A stretch of DNA of 64,000 nt, from positions 7,501 through 71,500 of the forward strand of contig CAHIKZ030002080.1 of the NCBI GenBank assembly GCA_903632075.3, read 5' to 3'. The notes beneath the pieces are model-generated. The model saw only the letters and a list, made by a program, of their open reading frames with translations. It ran no database searches and was not told the origin of the DNA. The position numbers and the translations under genes are program-made. Shown here one piece after another: positions 34,735-46,175 of the stretch; the first letter of the stretch is position 1; each line of letters opens with the position of its first letter. Source of the stretch: Acanthosepion pharaonis (lineage: Eukaryota; Mollusca; Cephalopoda; Sepiida; Sepiidae).

Positions 34735-34862
34735 AAATAGTGAAATAGGAAAATTGTTATGACAATCTTCTAAATGTGGAGGGTCTGAATACTGAATATC
34801 AGCATATAGAATCTTAACTTTTCACTCAGACGATAATGGCAACTCCTGGTGCCAATGTAAAA
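34735..34862 (+). repeat. S2 dispersed repeat
   Basis: Diverged copy with GACAATCTTCTAAATGTGGA then GGGTCTGAA, TATCAGCATATAGAATCTTA and CTCCTGGTGCCAATG. Confidence 0.55.
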
Positions 34863-34911
34863 AAAAAAAAAAAAATAAGTTACTCAAGCCTGTTATTATG
34901 TCGATACTTGT

Positions 34912-35130
34912 TAAGCTTAACTTAGCCTGGCACGGAGTCGGTATTTACTCACCTCCCATGGTCATGGGATGTGACCGAGGTTGTTTATAATGTAGGGTGC
35001 CCAGACAAGTACATATGGGTCAAGACCAAAAATTGCCCACTCACCACAAACAGTCATGCTGGCATTGGTATTCAACAATCCTCCTTTAGTGTAATGAGGA
35101 GGTGCTGCTCAGGGTTGGAATCCCCAGGAC
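34912..35130 (+). repeat. SINE-like segment
   Basis: Begins with an S1-type end (TTAAGCTTAACTTAGCCTGG) and carries a B-box-like GGGTTGGAATCCCC at 35114-35128. The strong-looking splice donor in the middle on the minus strand (GGAG|GTGAGT) has no credible exon attached. Confidence 0.4.
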
Positions 35131-36896
35131 TAGGCATCCCTTATAATTTTAGAGGACAGATAGTACATTTTGCAAGGAGCTTCATGGTGAAAAAAGCTTG
35201 GAAAGGAAGATTGTGTAATACTAATTATTAACATGTTGATTACGATATATTGGTGTTATGGCATTTCAATTTATGCTGTGCCTCCGGATATTAGTGATAA
35301 TCATATTTTCATTTTAAGCTGCTTAAGCTTTGGAGACACTGCATACATATTTCTATATAAAGCAATGTCTGTGGCTTCCTGCAAAATTTTGGGGGAAATG
35401 CATATGGCACTTGGATTCTCTTAACTAATTTGAATGCTTTATAAATATATGGCAAGTATATAAAAAAAAAAATAAAAAAATAAAGCTCAATGAAAAAATT
35501 TATTGATTCAACTACAATATTTGAAGAATTCATTTTGCCACCAATGTATGTTGATGTGGCTGTAATTATAAAACAAATGTAAATCATATTTATAGCTTCT
35601 TTATTTGTCATGATCCATCTAATTGTTAGATAAATAACATGTGATATATAATTTTAAAAATCCCCCCAAAAATTATTATGTACCTAAGCACAAGTAGCCA
35701 TCTTACCAATAGCCAGTGAGATGACTTCTGAGGTCAAGAAAATAAATTTCATGGCCATTTTCTCAAAAAATATTAGCACTAAAAAAATGTTCATTGATAT
35801 CTAACATATTCTTTTTATAGATTTTTTTTTTTAAATTAAAAAAAGAAAACAAAATAGTGACTCCACATGACTCTATTCTGACTTGGGTTGGCAGTCAACA
35901 TGTTAAATGCTAAAGACAATGTTGAAAAGATTTACCTGGGTTGAACACCAACCACTGACACTAGCGGGAAATATGCCACTGAACAAGCCAAGCACGCCAT
36001 TACAACCCTCAGATAAATTTAAGACTAGCTTTAGGTTAATAGAAATTTAATTGGTTTATGTTTCCCTTTTAATATTTTTGTTTAAATTTTAATTCCTGAT
36101 GTATAAGTAAATTTTTGTTCTGTATAGATATTTCATTTATAATTTCTGTTTTGTTTCAAACAAATTGAAAAATGAAGTCAGTTATATCCTCTCGATATGT
36201 AACTGCAACCATACATCGCAACTCTGAGTTATGTTAATTCTCACTTCTAAAAAGGACAACAATTACATTTCTGATTTGACATCTACTGAAACAAGTCAAT
36301 AACTAACATTAAAAACCAATATAAAATAACTCATTTTAAATGTAAGAAATTTAAGCCTATAAAGCCACAAGCTTTATCCAATGTTTCTTTGATTGTTTGA
36401 AATGTGTTCAAATTTTTGTGAAGAACATCATGTGGTGATATTTTTTCTTTTTTAAATATTTTTTTATTTATTTAATCACAGTAGACAATAGAATAGAACA
36501 ATGCAATTGACAGGCTTTCTTCAATGCCAGTCATCAAAAGCTGGAGTAGACCATGGTTCAAACTTGTTAAAGGCTTTTTTTAATGCAGAACAAACAATTA
36601 TGATTATTTAAAAAACCCAAGAGAATGAATGAAAAAAGGAAAAAAAATATGAATTTGTCAAATGAAAAAAAATACTGTAAGGAACTGAACCAGAAACAAA
36701 AAAAAAAAACAAAAATGTTTGAAATGTCAACAAATAAAAATAAATTCAATTTTTTTTTTTCATCAAGATAATTTTTTTTTTTTTTTTACATCTAGTTTCA
36801 TCTTATTCAAACCATTATTAATAAAAATCCTGCTTGTCACTTTTGAACATTGAAAATGCTCCCAACATCTTAATTCAAGGACATGTACATAGTCAC
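35131..36896. other. AT-rich non-coding stretch
   Basis: Contains a possible S2 remnant near 35940-36005 (GGGAAATATGCCACTGAACA). Otherwise nothing recognised. Confidence 0.45.
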
Positions 36897-36960
36897 TAAG
36901 CTTAGCTTAGTCAGGCACAAGGCCATTTAATATAAGAAAAATGGAGGTGTGCAAAATATG
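36897..36960 (-). repeat. S1 SINE 3' end fragment
   Basis: TAAGCTTAGCTTAGTCAGGC then ACAAGGCCA is the family 3' end; the tRNA-like head is missing. Confidence 0.6.
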
Positions 36961-37152
36961 CTTTGGAAATACAAGAAGCCTTTAATTGTAATATTTTAAC
37001 AAATATATTGTCATTTTTTATGTATATAAGTATTTTTGATATATAATGATATTTTTTTAATCTTTTAACAGTGTGAACATCACACAAATATTTCAATGGT
37101 TGCAAATATATATGTGATATCTCCAATGCTTTGTATTGAGACTATCTACAAG

Positions 37153-37252
37153 TCAGTTACTTCCCGTGAACAAAGCATGCAAAGGACATGCACATGGAGA
37201 GGGTGTCCCAATAAGCAAAGAGATCCTCAGCATCCCCACACTTGCAGCTAAA
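37153..37252 (+). CDS. penultimate exon of an unknown plus-strand gene
   Basis: The open frame reads QLLPVNKACKGHAHGEGVPI then SKEILSIPTLAAK and ends at the donor AAA|GTAGGT in phase 0. The left boundary is uncertain: candidate acceptors are ...GAG at 37140, ...AAG at 37152 and ...CAG at 37156, none with a strong pyrimidine tract. Composition is about 48% GC, well above the surroundings. It joins in frame to 37707-37814 across a 454-bp intron. I do not recognise the protein. Confidence 0.5.
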
Positions 37253-37706
37253 GTAGGTACCCATACACACACACACACCCACACCATGCATGAAGAACCA
37301 TCGTCATTTGAACTAACATAATTGTTTATAACCAGTTTAAATGATTTTCTTTTGTTTTATCAGAGACTTTTTAATAAAGACTGTCAAAAAAAAAAAAAAA
37401 TAGAAGCATTATTTTCTATGCTTACCTTTCAAACTTTAATAAATGTTTGAAAGATATTTGCAAAGATGTAACCAAAAAATATTTGGTATTAAAGCATCTG
37501 TGACACTTGCTTGTATTTTAGGATGGGTGAGTTTTTGACAGTCATTTGACTAAGGTATCAGTGAAGTGAATGTTAACTTGGGTTATAAAATTAAAGGAAA
37601 AAGAATGAGATTTTATGCTAAGATGAAAAATGTTGACTTGATTAGGATCTTCCAGTTCTATTTGGAAATTTTCATTAAACATTTTTTAAACATTTTTCCT
37701 TTCTAG

Positions 37707-37814
37707 CTGTGGAATGATGTCATCGTGTACTTTGGCAAAAAAGATGATACAGAGACAAACGCTCATGTTCAGTACATCTTCCATCAAGCAGAGATGAAAG
37801 GCACTAAAAGTTAG
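37707..37814 (+). CDS. terminal exon of the unknown plus-strand gene
   Basis: A strong acceptor (TTTTTCCTTTCTAG) is followed in phase 0 by 35 codons, LWNDVIVYFGKKDDTETNAH then VQYIFHQAEMKGTKS, and a TAG at 37812-37814. The amphipathic, mixed-composition peptide and normal codon use look like real coding sequence. Joined to the previous exon it gives a C-terminus of ~67 residues with no recognisable domain. The gene is convergent with the minus-strand gene ending at 45160. Earlier exons must lie to the left and were not identified. Confidence 0.6.
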   Translation: MWNDVIVYFGKKDDTETNAHVQYIFHQAEMKGTKS

Positions 37815-37821
37815 GATATTC

Positions 37822-37846
37822 TCCTCCTCCTCTTCCTCCTCCTCTT
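37822..37846. repeat. (CTC)n-like short repeat
   Basis: CTCCTCCTCCTCTTCCTCCT, directly after the stop codon in the presumed 3' UTR. Confidence 0.8.
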
Positions 37847-38214
37847 ATGATTATCTGTGTTTCCTTAGATAGCTATTCCCCACCCCACCCCACAAGTGTT
37901 TTGTAGGGTACAGAATGCAATTGTGAAGGGGGGGATATAATGATAATGGGAAATGATATTGGTATACTGTTCAAATTTTTGTTGAGGTTATGGTTCATTT
38001 TGCAAAAATGCCTTTAAGAAAGGCATGAACCTGCCATATTGTCAAGTTGCCTTGACAAAGACAAATCATGATGGAAGAATGCTGAGTCAAATCCAGGGAT
38101 TCTTCCCTTTCTTGAAGAGAAGACTGGCACCACCAATTAAGTCTCTTTATTATTAAAATGACATTAAAAAGAAAACTTCTGGGTCAAAGGAATATCTAAC
38201 CAGCCAAATTGGAG

Positions 38215-38345
38215 AAAACTGATCAGTAAAATTGTAACACACCAATCTTATACGTGGGGAGGGCATTCAAAATACTGGCCTTGCACCAGGGCTCTCATGC
38301 ATTGGTGCAGGTGGTAAAAATGCAACTACCTCAGCCACTAAGCAG
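38215..38345 (+). repeat. S2 dispersed repeat
   Basis: ATTGTAACACACCAATCTTA, GGGGAGGGCATTCAAAATAC and AAATGCAACTACCTCAGCCA follow the family order; the middle is shortened. Confidence 0.6.
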
Positions 38346-38364
38346 ATTCTAGATATTTACTAAG

Positions 38365-38505
38365 TGTAGTGAAAGTTGTGTGGCACTAATCTTCCAAGTT
38401 GGGAGGGCTAACCTGCTGCTTGGAAAATCAGCTTTTGAAATCTTGCCTTTTTTATGTCTGAGCATGAACACTGACACAGGAAATATCCAACTCTCTCAGC
38501 AAACA
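38365..38505 (+). repeat. S2 dispersed repeat
   Basis: CACTAATCTTCCAAGTTGGG then AGGGC, GGAAAATCAGCTTTTGAAAT and GGAAATATCCAACTCTCTCA. In tandem with the previous copy, same strand. Confidence 0.6.
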
Positions 38506-38508
38506 AGG

Positions 38509-38511
<3 letters not shown>

Positions 38512-38589
<78 letters not shown>
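38512..38589. repeat. (TA)n(TG)n microsatellite
   Basis: One of the longest tracts here, about 34 TA units ending in TG. Confidence 0.97.
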
Positions 38590-38715
38590 GACATTATGAA
38601 AGCGATGGGCTTTCATGCTTGAATGCAAACTTCACACCATCTTTAAACTGTTGAAATGTGTCCTGAAGATTGCATTCAAGCGTAAAACAGACTGTTTCCC
38701 TATTATTGAACACTT
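38590..38715. repeat. FB-5 fold-back element, compact copy
   Basis: GCTTGAATGCAAACTTCACA (about 38618) is inverted against TGTCCTGAAGATTGCATTCA then AGC (about 38660-38682). It ends TATTGAACACTTTATATATA and so passes directly into (TA)n. Confidence 0.65.
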
Positions 38716-38725
38716 TATATATATA

Positions 38726-38758
<33 letters not shown>

Positions 38759-38759
38759 A
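38715..38759. repeat. (TA)n microsatellite
   Basis: Two TA tracts separated by one phase slip (ATTAT). Confidence 0.95.
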
Positions 38760-38763
38760 TGAT

Positions 38764-39010
38764 ATTTTAGTGAATACTCATGTGTAAGTAGATGCCCTGT
38801 TTTCCATTCTTTTTTTTTTTTTATTAAACTGTGTGAGTTATATCTACTCATTCAAGAGACTTAATAAAGAAAACATGCTCTCTGGTAGGGTTCAAACTTG
38901 TGTTCCCTTTTAGTGGGGGAACTAAAAATAGTGTCTCCTCAAACATGAGTACCCACTAAAATAACATTTGAAATAATGTTGGATTAAAAATTAAATTCAT
39001 TATTTCCTTA
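38764..39010. repeat. FB-4 fold-back element
   Basis: GTGAATACTCATGTGTAAGT then AGATGCCCTG is mirrored at about 38945-38960 (AAACATGAGTACCCACTAA). Ends GGATTAAAAATTAAATTCAT. Confidence 0.75.
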
Positions 39011-39774
39011 ATAATATATAAAAAGAAATAAAATTAACATAGTGATGAATACTGTTGCATTTTAGGTAAAATTGGTATGCTTGTTCAGAATGAGGCAACT
39101 ATATAAAGAAACATTAACTGTTACACTATGGCTATGTAAGCAAAAGTCTCTATGTACTACTTTATCATCTGGCCACAATTGTTGCTCTCCACACCATAGC
39201 AGTTACATATATGACTTCATTTCAACGTCTCCGCTTTTTGGGTATCTTTTCATGTGTGAGAGTCTAAGGAATCATTTTTAGCCGAAATCCAATGGAGACT
39301 TTATTTTATCTTATGCCATTTGAACATTCTGTTGTTACTAGTAGAAATATGGAAACAAAAACATGGCCTCTCTTCAAAAAAAAAAAATTAATAAGTAAAT
39401 AAAATGAAGAAAAAGTGACAATAATTTCTACACACCACAAATGCCAGAAATGCTTCTTGAAAAGAAATTATAGTGTTGGGTTTGATATCAAAAACAACTC
39501 ATCATACCTTTTTGTAGCTTTTTCTGCTTTTTTAATCATTAGTCTTTTACACAGAAAAGGATACCAAAACACATTTGGGCAGAGGTGATGATTTAGGATA
39601 AAGTTCTATTTAAATCTTACTTCAAGTGGCGAATGGATGAAAATGTCTGTCAAAGCCTTCGTTTGTGTCTCAATACTATACAACTTACTCAGATAGGCAA
39701 CAAAATTTCTCTCTACATAGAAGCATTTTACTGACTAAGCCAATAAGTTTAATCAAATACAGGACCGAACAGGA

Positions 39775-39950
39775 AAGAAGGCAATGGAGAAGAGGAAGAT
39801 TGTATTGCATCAATCTTCTGAATTGTGAGGGCCTGCCTGCCTTGAAAATCAGTATTCAAAATCCTGGTATTCACCTGGGCTCAAACACAGACTTCTGGTG
39901 CCAGTGGGAAATATGCAACTATCTCTACCACTAGTCAGTCCTATAGAACC
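39775..39950 (+). repeat. S2 dispersed repeat, best copy
   Basis: Full block order: TGCATCAATCTTCTGAATTG, CCTGCCTGCCTTGAAAATCA, GGGCTCAAACACAGACTTCT, GGTGCCAGTGGGAAATATGC then AACTATCTC. There is a weak tRNA-like appearance on the minus strand but no convincing A and B boxes, so its origin is open. Confidence 0.65.
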
Positions 39951-40384
39951 CCTTCCTTTTCTCTTTTTATATTATTGCAATTTTTAAAAACAAACATCAA
40001 TATAAATGTTATAGAAATCCATAAAATCCTCTTGTTTACATTTTTTTAAAACTTATGTCAAAAATACTGTGGCCAACACACTTTTATTATTATTATTATT
40101 ATTTTTTTTTACTGGGTGAGAGGAAGGCTGGGAGGGTGGGGAATAATGTTTTTCTTTTTCCACATAGAAGAAAAAATAAAATACGGGATAGTTTTTGTTC
40201 TTTATGAACTTTCAGAACTAAAATCTTGAAATTCTTTTAAGATAGGAACTTATTCTGAGCAGACAATCAAAAAATTTAAGGATGATTAACTTTGATTTCC
40301 ATTCAGATCAAATACTTTACAGGCACTAGAAGATGTTGATTAACAAAAATGCATACATACACACACTCCTTATTTATATGTATT

Positions 40385-40710
40385 TTTATAGATCACTTAA
40401 ACATTATTTTTAGTGGATACTTATATTTGAATAGACACTCCATTTTTATTTTTAAACAATATATTATCATTGTACCAACTTGAATATGCAAGAAATTTTA
40501 TTAAAGAAAAATATGAACCCTCTGACAGGAAGCATATTTTTTCTTTAATAAGATTTCTTGAATATTCAAGCTCATAGAGAATAATAAATATACCATTTAA
40601 AAATCAAAATCAATCGTCTTCTCAAATATGGGCATCCATTAAAAATGATGTTTAAGTGATATAAAGCTGGTAGATTAATAAATAAAAAAATCTGTTACTT
40701 CTTTAGAATC
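40385..40710. repeat. FB-4 fold-back element with second palindrome inside
   Basis: Outer arms: GTGGATACTTATATTTGAAT then AGACACTCC against TCTCAAATATGGGCATCCAT. The middle (about 40485-40570) holds GCAAGAAATTTTATTAAAGA mirrored by TCTTTAATAAGATTTCTTG, with AATAT/ATATT continuing outwards. Two nested stems in one element. Confidence 0.8.
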
Positions 40711-41541
40711 TTTATGCATATTTATACATATGTAAACGTGTGTGTGTATATATATGTAATGTCCATAGGAAATGCTTTGTATATTAATATTCCTCCATTT
40801 TCACAAGTACACACTGGTTTATGCTTCAATTTCAGACTTCTGTAACAAGCTTTGTGGAATTGCTGACCAAATTTGGAAATAATTTTATTTTACAAATATC
40901 AAAATAAGACCAACTGAAATAAGCAATCCATACAAGTTGATAAAAAATAACTTCATTTTGTTTTTCTTCCCCCTCCCCCCGCTTAGTGATTTATTTTATT
41001 TTTCTCTTATTTTGAGACAGTTTCTGAAAATGTCATTAGTTTTGGTATTATTCTTGAAGTATTTACATGAATTACACATTAACTATTGTCCTCATGTTTG
41101 TTATTATTATTATCATAACGTTTCAACCATTACACTTCTAACCTTCATCAGTTGTTTGTCAATCTGGGTAACCTTCAAGGAATTTCAACCTGAACACTTT
41201 ATTTAATCTATAAGGGTTTGTTTATTATCATACTCAAGAATTTTTTTTTTTCTTTAAATCATTTCACCCCCAAACAAGTTGATAATTCCAATAAAATGAT
41301 GAGTGTTACTGGGAATGAAAGAGAATGAGAAGATTTTAGAAGGAACTGGAAACCCAATCCTAAACACGAAACAAGGGATAAACATCTACTCCTGTTCAAA
41401 AGACTGGGAAGGATTGTGAACCAGGCAATAGGCAAACCCATCTACTCCTCATCTAGTTCTAAATTTAATACTGCTCAGTTGTGTTTGATAAGATATTCTT
41501 TGGTTAACAATGAAAATCTACCTTTGTAGATTAAACAAAGA

Positions 41542-42094
41542 ATTCATTATTTACATTATTCGGATTATTGTCCTCATCTTTGTTGCCATATTTATCACAA
41601 CATTTTGGCTGTTGTATGCTCTGGCCTTCTTCAGGTGATTGGAATGTCGAACTGAACCCTTTATTTTGCTTGCTGGGGTAGACTGTTTTAGTTCCACGTG
41701 CCTTGTCTAATGGATGTCGGTTATCAGTTATCTCCTGTTAATTCCTCTCTTCAAGTTCTCCACCACATTAACCAGGTGTTGAATTCACATTCTTTACAGG
41801 TGTTAGTTAGATCCAGTGACAGCAACCAAAGAGTGTGATTTTAATACCTAGTTAAGACAGTGGAGAACTTAGAGAGGGGAATTAACAGGTGATAACCGAC
41901 ATCCATTAGACACGGCACATGGAACTAGAACAGTCTACCCCCAGTGAGTGAAAGAAAGGGCTCAGTTCGACATTCAGACCACCTGAAGAAGGCTAGAGTG
42001 TACAACGGCTGAAACATTGTAATAATTATGGCAGCAAAGATGAGGACAATAGTCCTTATAATGTAAATAGTGTACATAATACCTCATCTCAGAA

Positions 42095-42095
<1 letters not shown>
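41542..42095. repeat. FB-1 palindromic element, copy D
   Basis: A left minus arm and a right plus arm, both near full length (about 230-260 bp each). Both carry the CTGAAGAAGGC stem motif (plus arm 41982-42020 with GAAAC intact), TGGATGTCGGTTATCAGTTA and its mirror, and the B-box-like GTGATTTTAATACC. The right terminus ACCTCATCTCAGAAATATAT passes into (TA)n(GA)n. Confidence 0.92.
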
Positions 42096-42133
<38 letters not shown>

Positions 42134-42136
42134 CAG
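42096..42136. repeat. (TA)n(GA)n microsatellite
   Basis: The TA tract starts exactly at the end of the FB-1 terminus (AGAAATATAT) and turns to GA. Confidence 0.95.
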
Positions 42137-43020
42137 ATACAAAGAATTCTGTTTGAAATTTCCTAAAGGTTACAGAGATCAACAAATGCCTGATAAAGGC
42201 CAGAAGGCACAGCAACTGAAACAATGTCATAACAACAACAAAGATAAGGATACTAGTCTTATGTGCAAATGAAGTAAATAATGGCATGCTTCTCATTCCA
42301 GAAATTCAGGCAGAAAGTTCTTGAAGTAATTTCATTTTTACTGTTGGTCAAACTTAGGTAAATTATTTAGAAATATATAAGAGAAATTTAATTAAAGAAT
42401 GCCAATATTACTGCACTGAAAAATATTGCTCTTTCTATCATCATCATCCATATTATAAATTAAATGTAATTATTTTCATTGATAAAATATCTAAATGCTC
42501 GCTACAAGAGTCTGCCCATCAGTCTTTAATGCTTTCAAAGTTAACATTAACTTATTTTTTTTTCTCGTCTTCTATATAGAAGTTGTGTCTCTCTTTTGAA
42601 ATTTCTTGACATCGCAAGAACACATGCACACATTTTGTAATAATGAACATTCACCTATGAAAGGAAAAGCAAATAAAGAATGAAGAAAAAAAAACAACAG
42701 AATGTTTTAAATTCATCAAATAAGCTTCCACAAAACAAAATATTTAATCCTTCCTCATCTTTTCATTCAATGATTTTTTTTTTTTTTTTTTTTTTTTCAA
42801 TGAGTATTTCTCTCTTTGTCCGTTTCATGAAACTGGATTTTTCTGCCTCACAATAGGAATGGGGGATTTTCCGAGAAACCTTTCTTTCTTTCATATATTA
42901 CAGTTTATCAAGTATCAAAGAACACTGATAATAAGCATTCAAGTTCAAAAGTTTAATCAGAATTAAATCTCTACTGCTTCTTGTTTTAGAATAGATCAAA
43001 TTCTTAAGATATTAGTAATC
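42137..43020. other. AT-rich non-coding stretch
   Basis: Poly-T at 42773-42797. 42160-42270 holds another eroded FB-1-like end (TTACAGAGATCAACAAATGC, CTGATAAAGGCC...AACTGAAAC). Confidence 0.45.
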
Positions 43021-43021
43021 A

Positions 43022-43140
43022 ATAAGCTTAGCTTTGTCTGGTACAAGGCCACAACAGTAGAGCACCCAGTGGGGACTGAAACTAGTAATGATCTTTAAGA
43101 CTAGCTTGTTAACGGCTTTTCTGCAGTGAGGTGCTTAATA
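43022..43140 (-). repeat. S1 tRNA-derived SINE, copy 1 of tandem pair
   Basis: The minus strand ends in GGCCTTGTACCAGACAAAGC then TAAGCTT. The middle has AGTTTCAGTCCCCACTGGGT, a B-box position with GTCCCC. Confidence 0.75.
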
Positions 43141-43151
43141 AGGTTATTTTT

Positions 43152-43277
43152 CTAAGCTTAGCTTTGTCTGGCACAAGGCCACAATATTGGAGCACCCAGT
43201 GGGGATCAAACTCACTATAGTAAAAATGGCTTGTGAGTGGGAGACAAGGTTGCTAACCATTGCTCCAAGGCGTGGCA
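43152..43277 (-). repeat. S1 tRNA-derived SINE, copy 2, best preserved
   Basis: On the minus strand the A-box region GGAGCAATGGTTAGCAACCT is followed 40-50 nt later by the B box GAGTTTGATCCCCACTGG. The 3' end is GGCCTTGTGCCAGACAAAGC. The head suggests an old tRNA parent; no anticodon is assigned. Same-strand tandem with the preceding copy. Confidence 0.8.
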
Positions 43278-43536
43278 TTTAAATTTTAAAGATACTAAAT
43301 TAGTACTTGTTAGAGAAGAACAATACATTGGAGAATTCTTGTAATTGTCACATTTTTTTGTACACATTATCTGATTGATTTTCATGAGATTGTTTAAGAA
43401 TAAGTGTATGCATACATGTATGTGCTTACAAATCAGTGAAAAGAGTGTGTAGAATGTCTGTAGATAGAAAAAAAAAAAGAAATGTATGTGGACGTGGACA
43501 TTTTAAAAACATACTTTAAACAGTGTTCATACCCAT

Positions 43537-43538
<2 letters not shown>

Positions 43539-43571
<33 letters not shown>
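43539..43571. repeat. (TA)n microsatellite
   Basis: About 16 TA units. Confidence 0.95.
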
Positions 43572-43572
<1 letters not shown>

Positions 43573-44062
43573 CAAGCATCAAAATATAGACGCATGTGTT
43601 CTTTAACATTGATAACGGCTCTGACAATACTTAACAAACTGAATCTAAATTAATCCAAGTTTCTTTTACTTAAATTTATATACAAACATAGAAATATATT
43701 TACTGCTGTAAATGAAGTTTTATATTCAAAACTCTATGTATGTATGTATGTGGCTGGAGATTAGATTCAAATCAAGTGTGTGTGTGTATATATGTATGCA
43801 TTATATATATGTAAAAGTACTTTGAGTGAGTCTAGCCAATTAGGGTGGGGGCAGCAAAGGAACTGCTCGGAAAATAATACAATTTACATGTGAACAAAAC
43901 CACAAATTTTGGTGAATGCCTGACCATGTAAGTATTTGTGTGGTTGTGAAAATGCAAAAACTGTTCTTTGAGTAAACAGTTGGCACATAGTGCCTGTCAA
44001 TGAATTAAACCGGAAACTAGGTAGATAGAATGAGAAAGGAAGAGTGAAGGATCATTAAACAG

Positions 44063-44066
<4 letters not shown>

Positions 44067-44107
<41 letters not shown>
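44067..44107. repeat. (TA)n microsatellite
   Basis: About 20 TA units. Confidence 0.96.
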
Positions 44108-44110
<3 letters not shown>

Positions 44111-44556
44111 TATTTTTTTTCAGTGTTCCACAGTTCTTTGTTTGTTTGTTTTTTTTTTTAATTTCTTTTGGTTTCATGTTTGTCTTTCTGTGTGTGGGTA
44201 GGTGTGTGTGTGTGGGGGGGTGTTTGTTCATTTAGTCCATTTTTTTTCCAGTTTCATCACCAAATAAACTCAATATGGCAAAAAAGGGGGGAGGAAAAAA
44301 AAAGAAAAATATTTTTGCTCTTCTTTGAAACCTGAAAAATAATTCAATCTTTTTAAAATTTCTCAAATTCTGTTTTTTTTTTTTTTAATTTTTTTTAAAA
44401 TTTTTATTAGTGATTATTATTTCATTTTTTTTTTTGTATTTTCTTTTATATGAGCGATTTTTGCTGTCAAAATCTTCTTTATATTAAAATCCATATCTGC
44501 AGGTTTTCTTTTATTAAATGTCCATTGTTTATCATTTAATTCCACACATACACACG

Positions 44557-44557
<1 letters not shown>

Positions 44558-44591
<34 letters not shown>
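44558..44591. repeat. (TA)n microsatellite
   Basis: About 17 TA units. Lies ~570 bp downstream of the minus-strand stop codon, possibly inside the 3' UTR. Confidence 0.95.
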
Positions 44592-44596
<5 letters not shown>

Positions 44597-44986
44597 AGAT
44601 TTTTTTTAAATTTTTTTTTTTTTTTATTTTTTTAGGGGGGGGAGGGAGAGAAAGATACTCAGATGAAAATGACAGCAATGAATATTTTTCATAGTATTTT
44701 CCTTTCATCTTTTTATAAAAAGCATCCAACCAGTCAATTGACTGATTGTGTAATAATTACAAAGATTCTTGTCAGAACAAGGGGCTCCTGACCCCAAAAA
44801 ATGTCCATACATTCAGCTCTCTATATTATACTTTTAGTTTTACTAAAATGGTTAATACCATTTGATCTCTTTTTCATCATTTTTATAAATACTTTTATAA
44901 ACATTTTTTTTTTTTTTTTTTTTCATGATTTTATTAGCATTTCTGGTCTTGTCACTATTTGAATGTTTTTAATTCTTCATATAAAA

Positions 44987-44988
<2 letters not shown>

Positions 44989-45052
<64 letters not shown>
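44989..45052. repeat. (TA)n microsatellite
   Basis: About 32 TA units, ~110 bp downstream of the stop codon of the minus-strand gene and so probably in its 3' UTR. Confidence 0.97.
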
Positions 45053-45056
<4 letters not shown>

Positions 45057-45159
45057 GTTTTCTTTTTCCAAAAAATCTTTCCTCCATTTGATTTTTAAAA
45101 ATGGGAGAAGTATAATATTACTTCTATATAGTATTTCTTTTGTCATATTTTTTTTTCTT

Positions 45160-45429
45160 TTAGATTAAATGTAGTCCAATGGAGATGACTAGAAGGACAA
45201 AAATACCCGCTAAGGATGGGCTGTTCGCATTTCCAATGTAATAATTTCCTGGGACAATCTGCAGCTGAACTATAGTTGTGGTTGTCTTGGAGCTTGGGTG
45301 AGATGTATGGATTGGATGTTTTATACACAACTGTTCGGATGGTGGCCGGAGCCAAATATGAATCCCATTCACTTGGAACTCAGGATAGAGCATACATGGT
45401 GGCACGTTTTTTTTTTTGAGTCCAATGAA
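45160..45429 (-). CDS. C-terminal exon, probable GPI-anchored surface protein
   Basis: The acceptor TTTATATTTTTCAG precedes a 270-nt exon in phase 0 that encodes 89 residues and ends in TAA (45162-45160). It starts FIGLKKKNVPPCMLYPEFQV, continues NGIHIWLRPPSEQLCIKHPI, and finishes NANSPSLAGIFVLLVISIGL then HLI. The end has small residues (NANSPS), then ~17 hydrophobic residues, with no cytoplasmic tail. That is the usual form of a GPI-attachment signal; a C-terminal membrane anchor is the alternative. Two cysteines suggest extracellular disulfides. Joined to the exons at 46907 and 61617 it gives ~205 residues of one protein. I do not recognise the family. Confidence 0.75.
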   Translation of the reverse strand, partial: FIGLKKKNVPPCMLYPEFQVNGIHIWLRPPSEQLCIKHPIHTSHPSSKTTTTIVQLQIVPGNYYIGNANSPSLAGIFVLLVISIGLHLI

Positions 45430-45649
45430 CTGAAAAATATAAAAGCAAATGATTTTTAAGATGACGATTATATCAACAATGACTTGAAAATTAACTTTTT
45501 GGTGGTCATCGACCAAAATAGGGTCTTTAATATAGATTTACTAAGCATAGTAATGGTCAGAGGTGGTCATCAACCAAAATAGGGTCGTAATGGTCAGAAT
45601 ATGACAGGTGGGTTCAAATCACACTATGGTAAATTTGTCATGGAAGTAA

Positions 45650-46175
45650 CTACTTTATAATATTAGCTTGGGAAGTCAGCACTACTGGAAAGTTGTGTCA
45701 GTAGGTATTGAAATTTGCCTGAGCAGGTGTCTGCAACAGGGATTACTAAACATCATAGAAAAAAAACATAGAAGCCAGTTACTACTCATTTCTGTGGACA
45801 CCTGTCCATCAAGGTGGGGAGAAAATCCCTATTACAGACACCTGCACAACCTACAGTCCCAAAAATAGTTTGAGTGAAAACCTAGTTACAATTATTGGGA
45901 GTTAGCGTATAATTTTTGCATGATCAATATTTTTTAACAAGTCTAGCATGCTTAAACATGATGACTTTTGCTAGCACAACCATTGAAGACTGCCAAACTG
46001 TTCCCTCTACCCAATTTTTCTCATTAGGCTTGGGTTAACATGTGGGGTATGGATTTCAGGCACCCTTTCCCTTTCATCTCCTTGACAAATCAGCCATGTT
46101 GAGATTCAAACCCAGGTTTCATGGCCAGAAAGCAAACATTCTAACCCTCAGCCATACACCCTTATCCATCTACCT
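45650..46175 (+). repeat. D1 dispersed repeat, copy 2
   Basis: Contains TTACAATTATTGGGAGTTAG, CATTAGGCTTGGGTTAACAT and TTTCAGGCACCCTTTCCC in the order seen at 20395-20825. Its right end reads on the minus strand as a tRNA-like segment with the B box GGGTTTGAATCTC (about 46100) and an A-box-like TGGCTGAGGGTTAGAA. It lies in the 1.48-kb intron of the minus-strand gene. Confidence 0.6.

Noticed and set aside
34960..35235. Plus-strand open frame starting at 34971 and a strong minus-strand splice donor at 34944-34950
   Set aside because: Both lie in a SINE-like segment. The frame has no motif and the donor has no exon with a matching acceptor.
43152..43277. Functional tRNA gene on the minus strand
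   Set aside because: A and B boxes are visible, but no cloverleaf with acceptor stem and anticodon arm can be formed; two tandem copies share a SINE 3' end.
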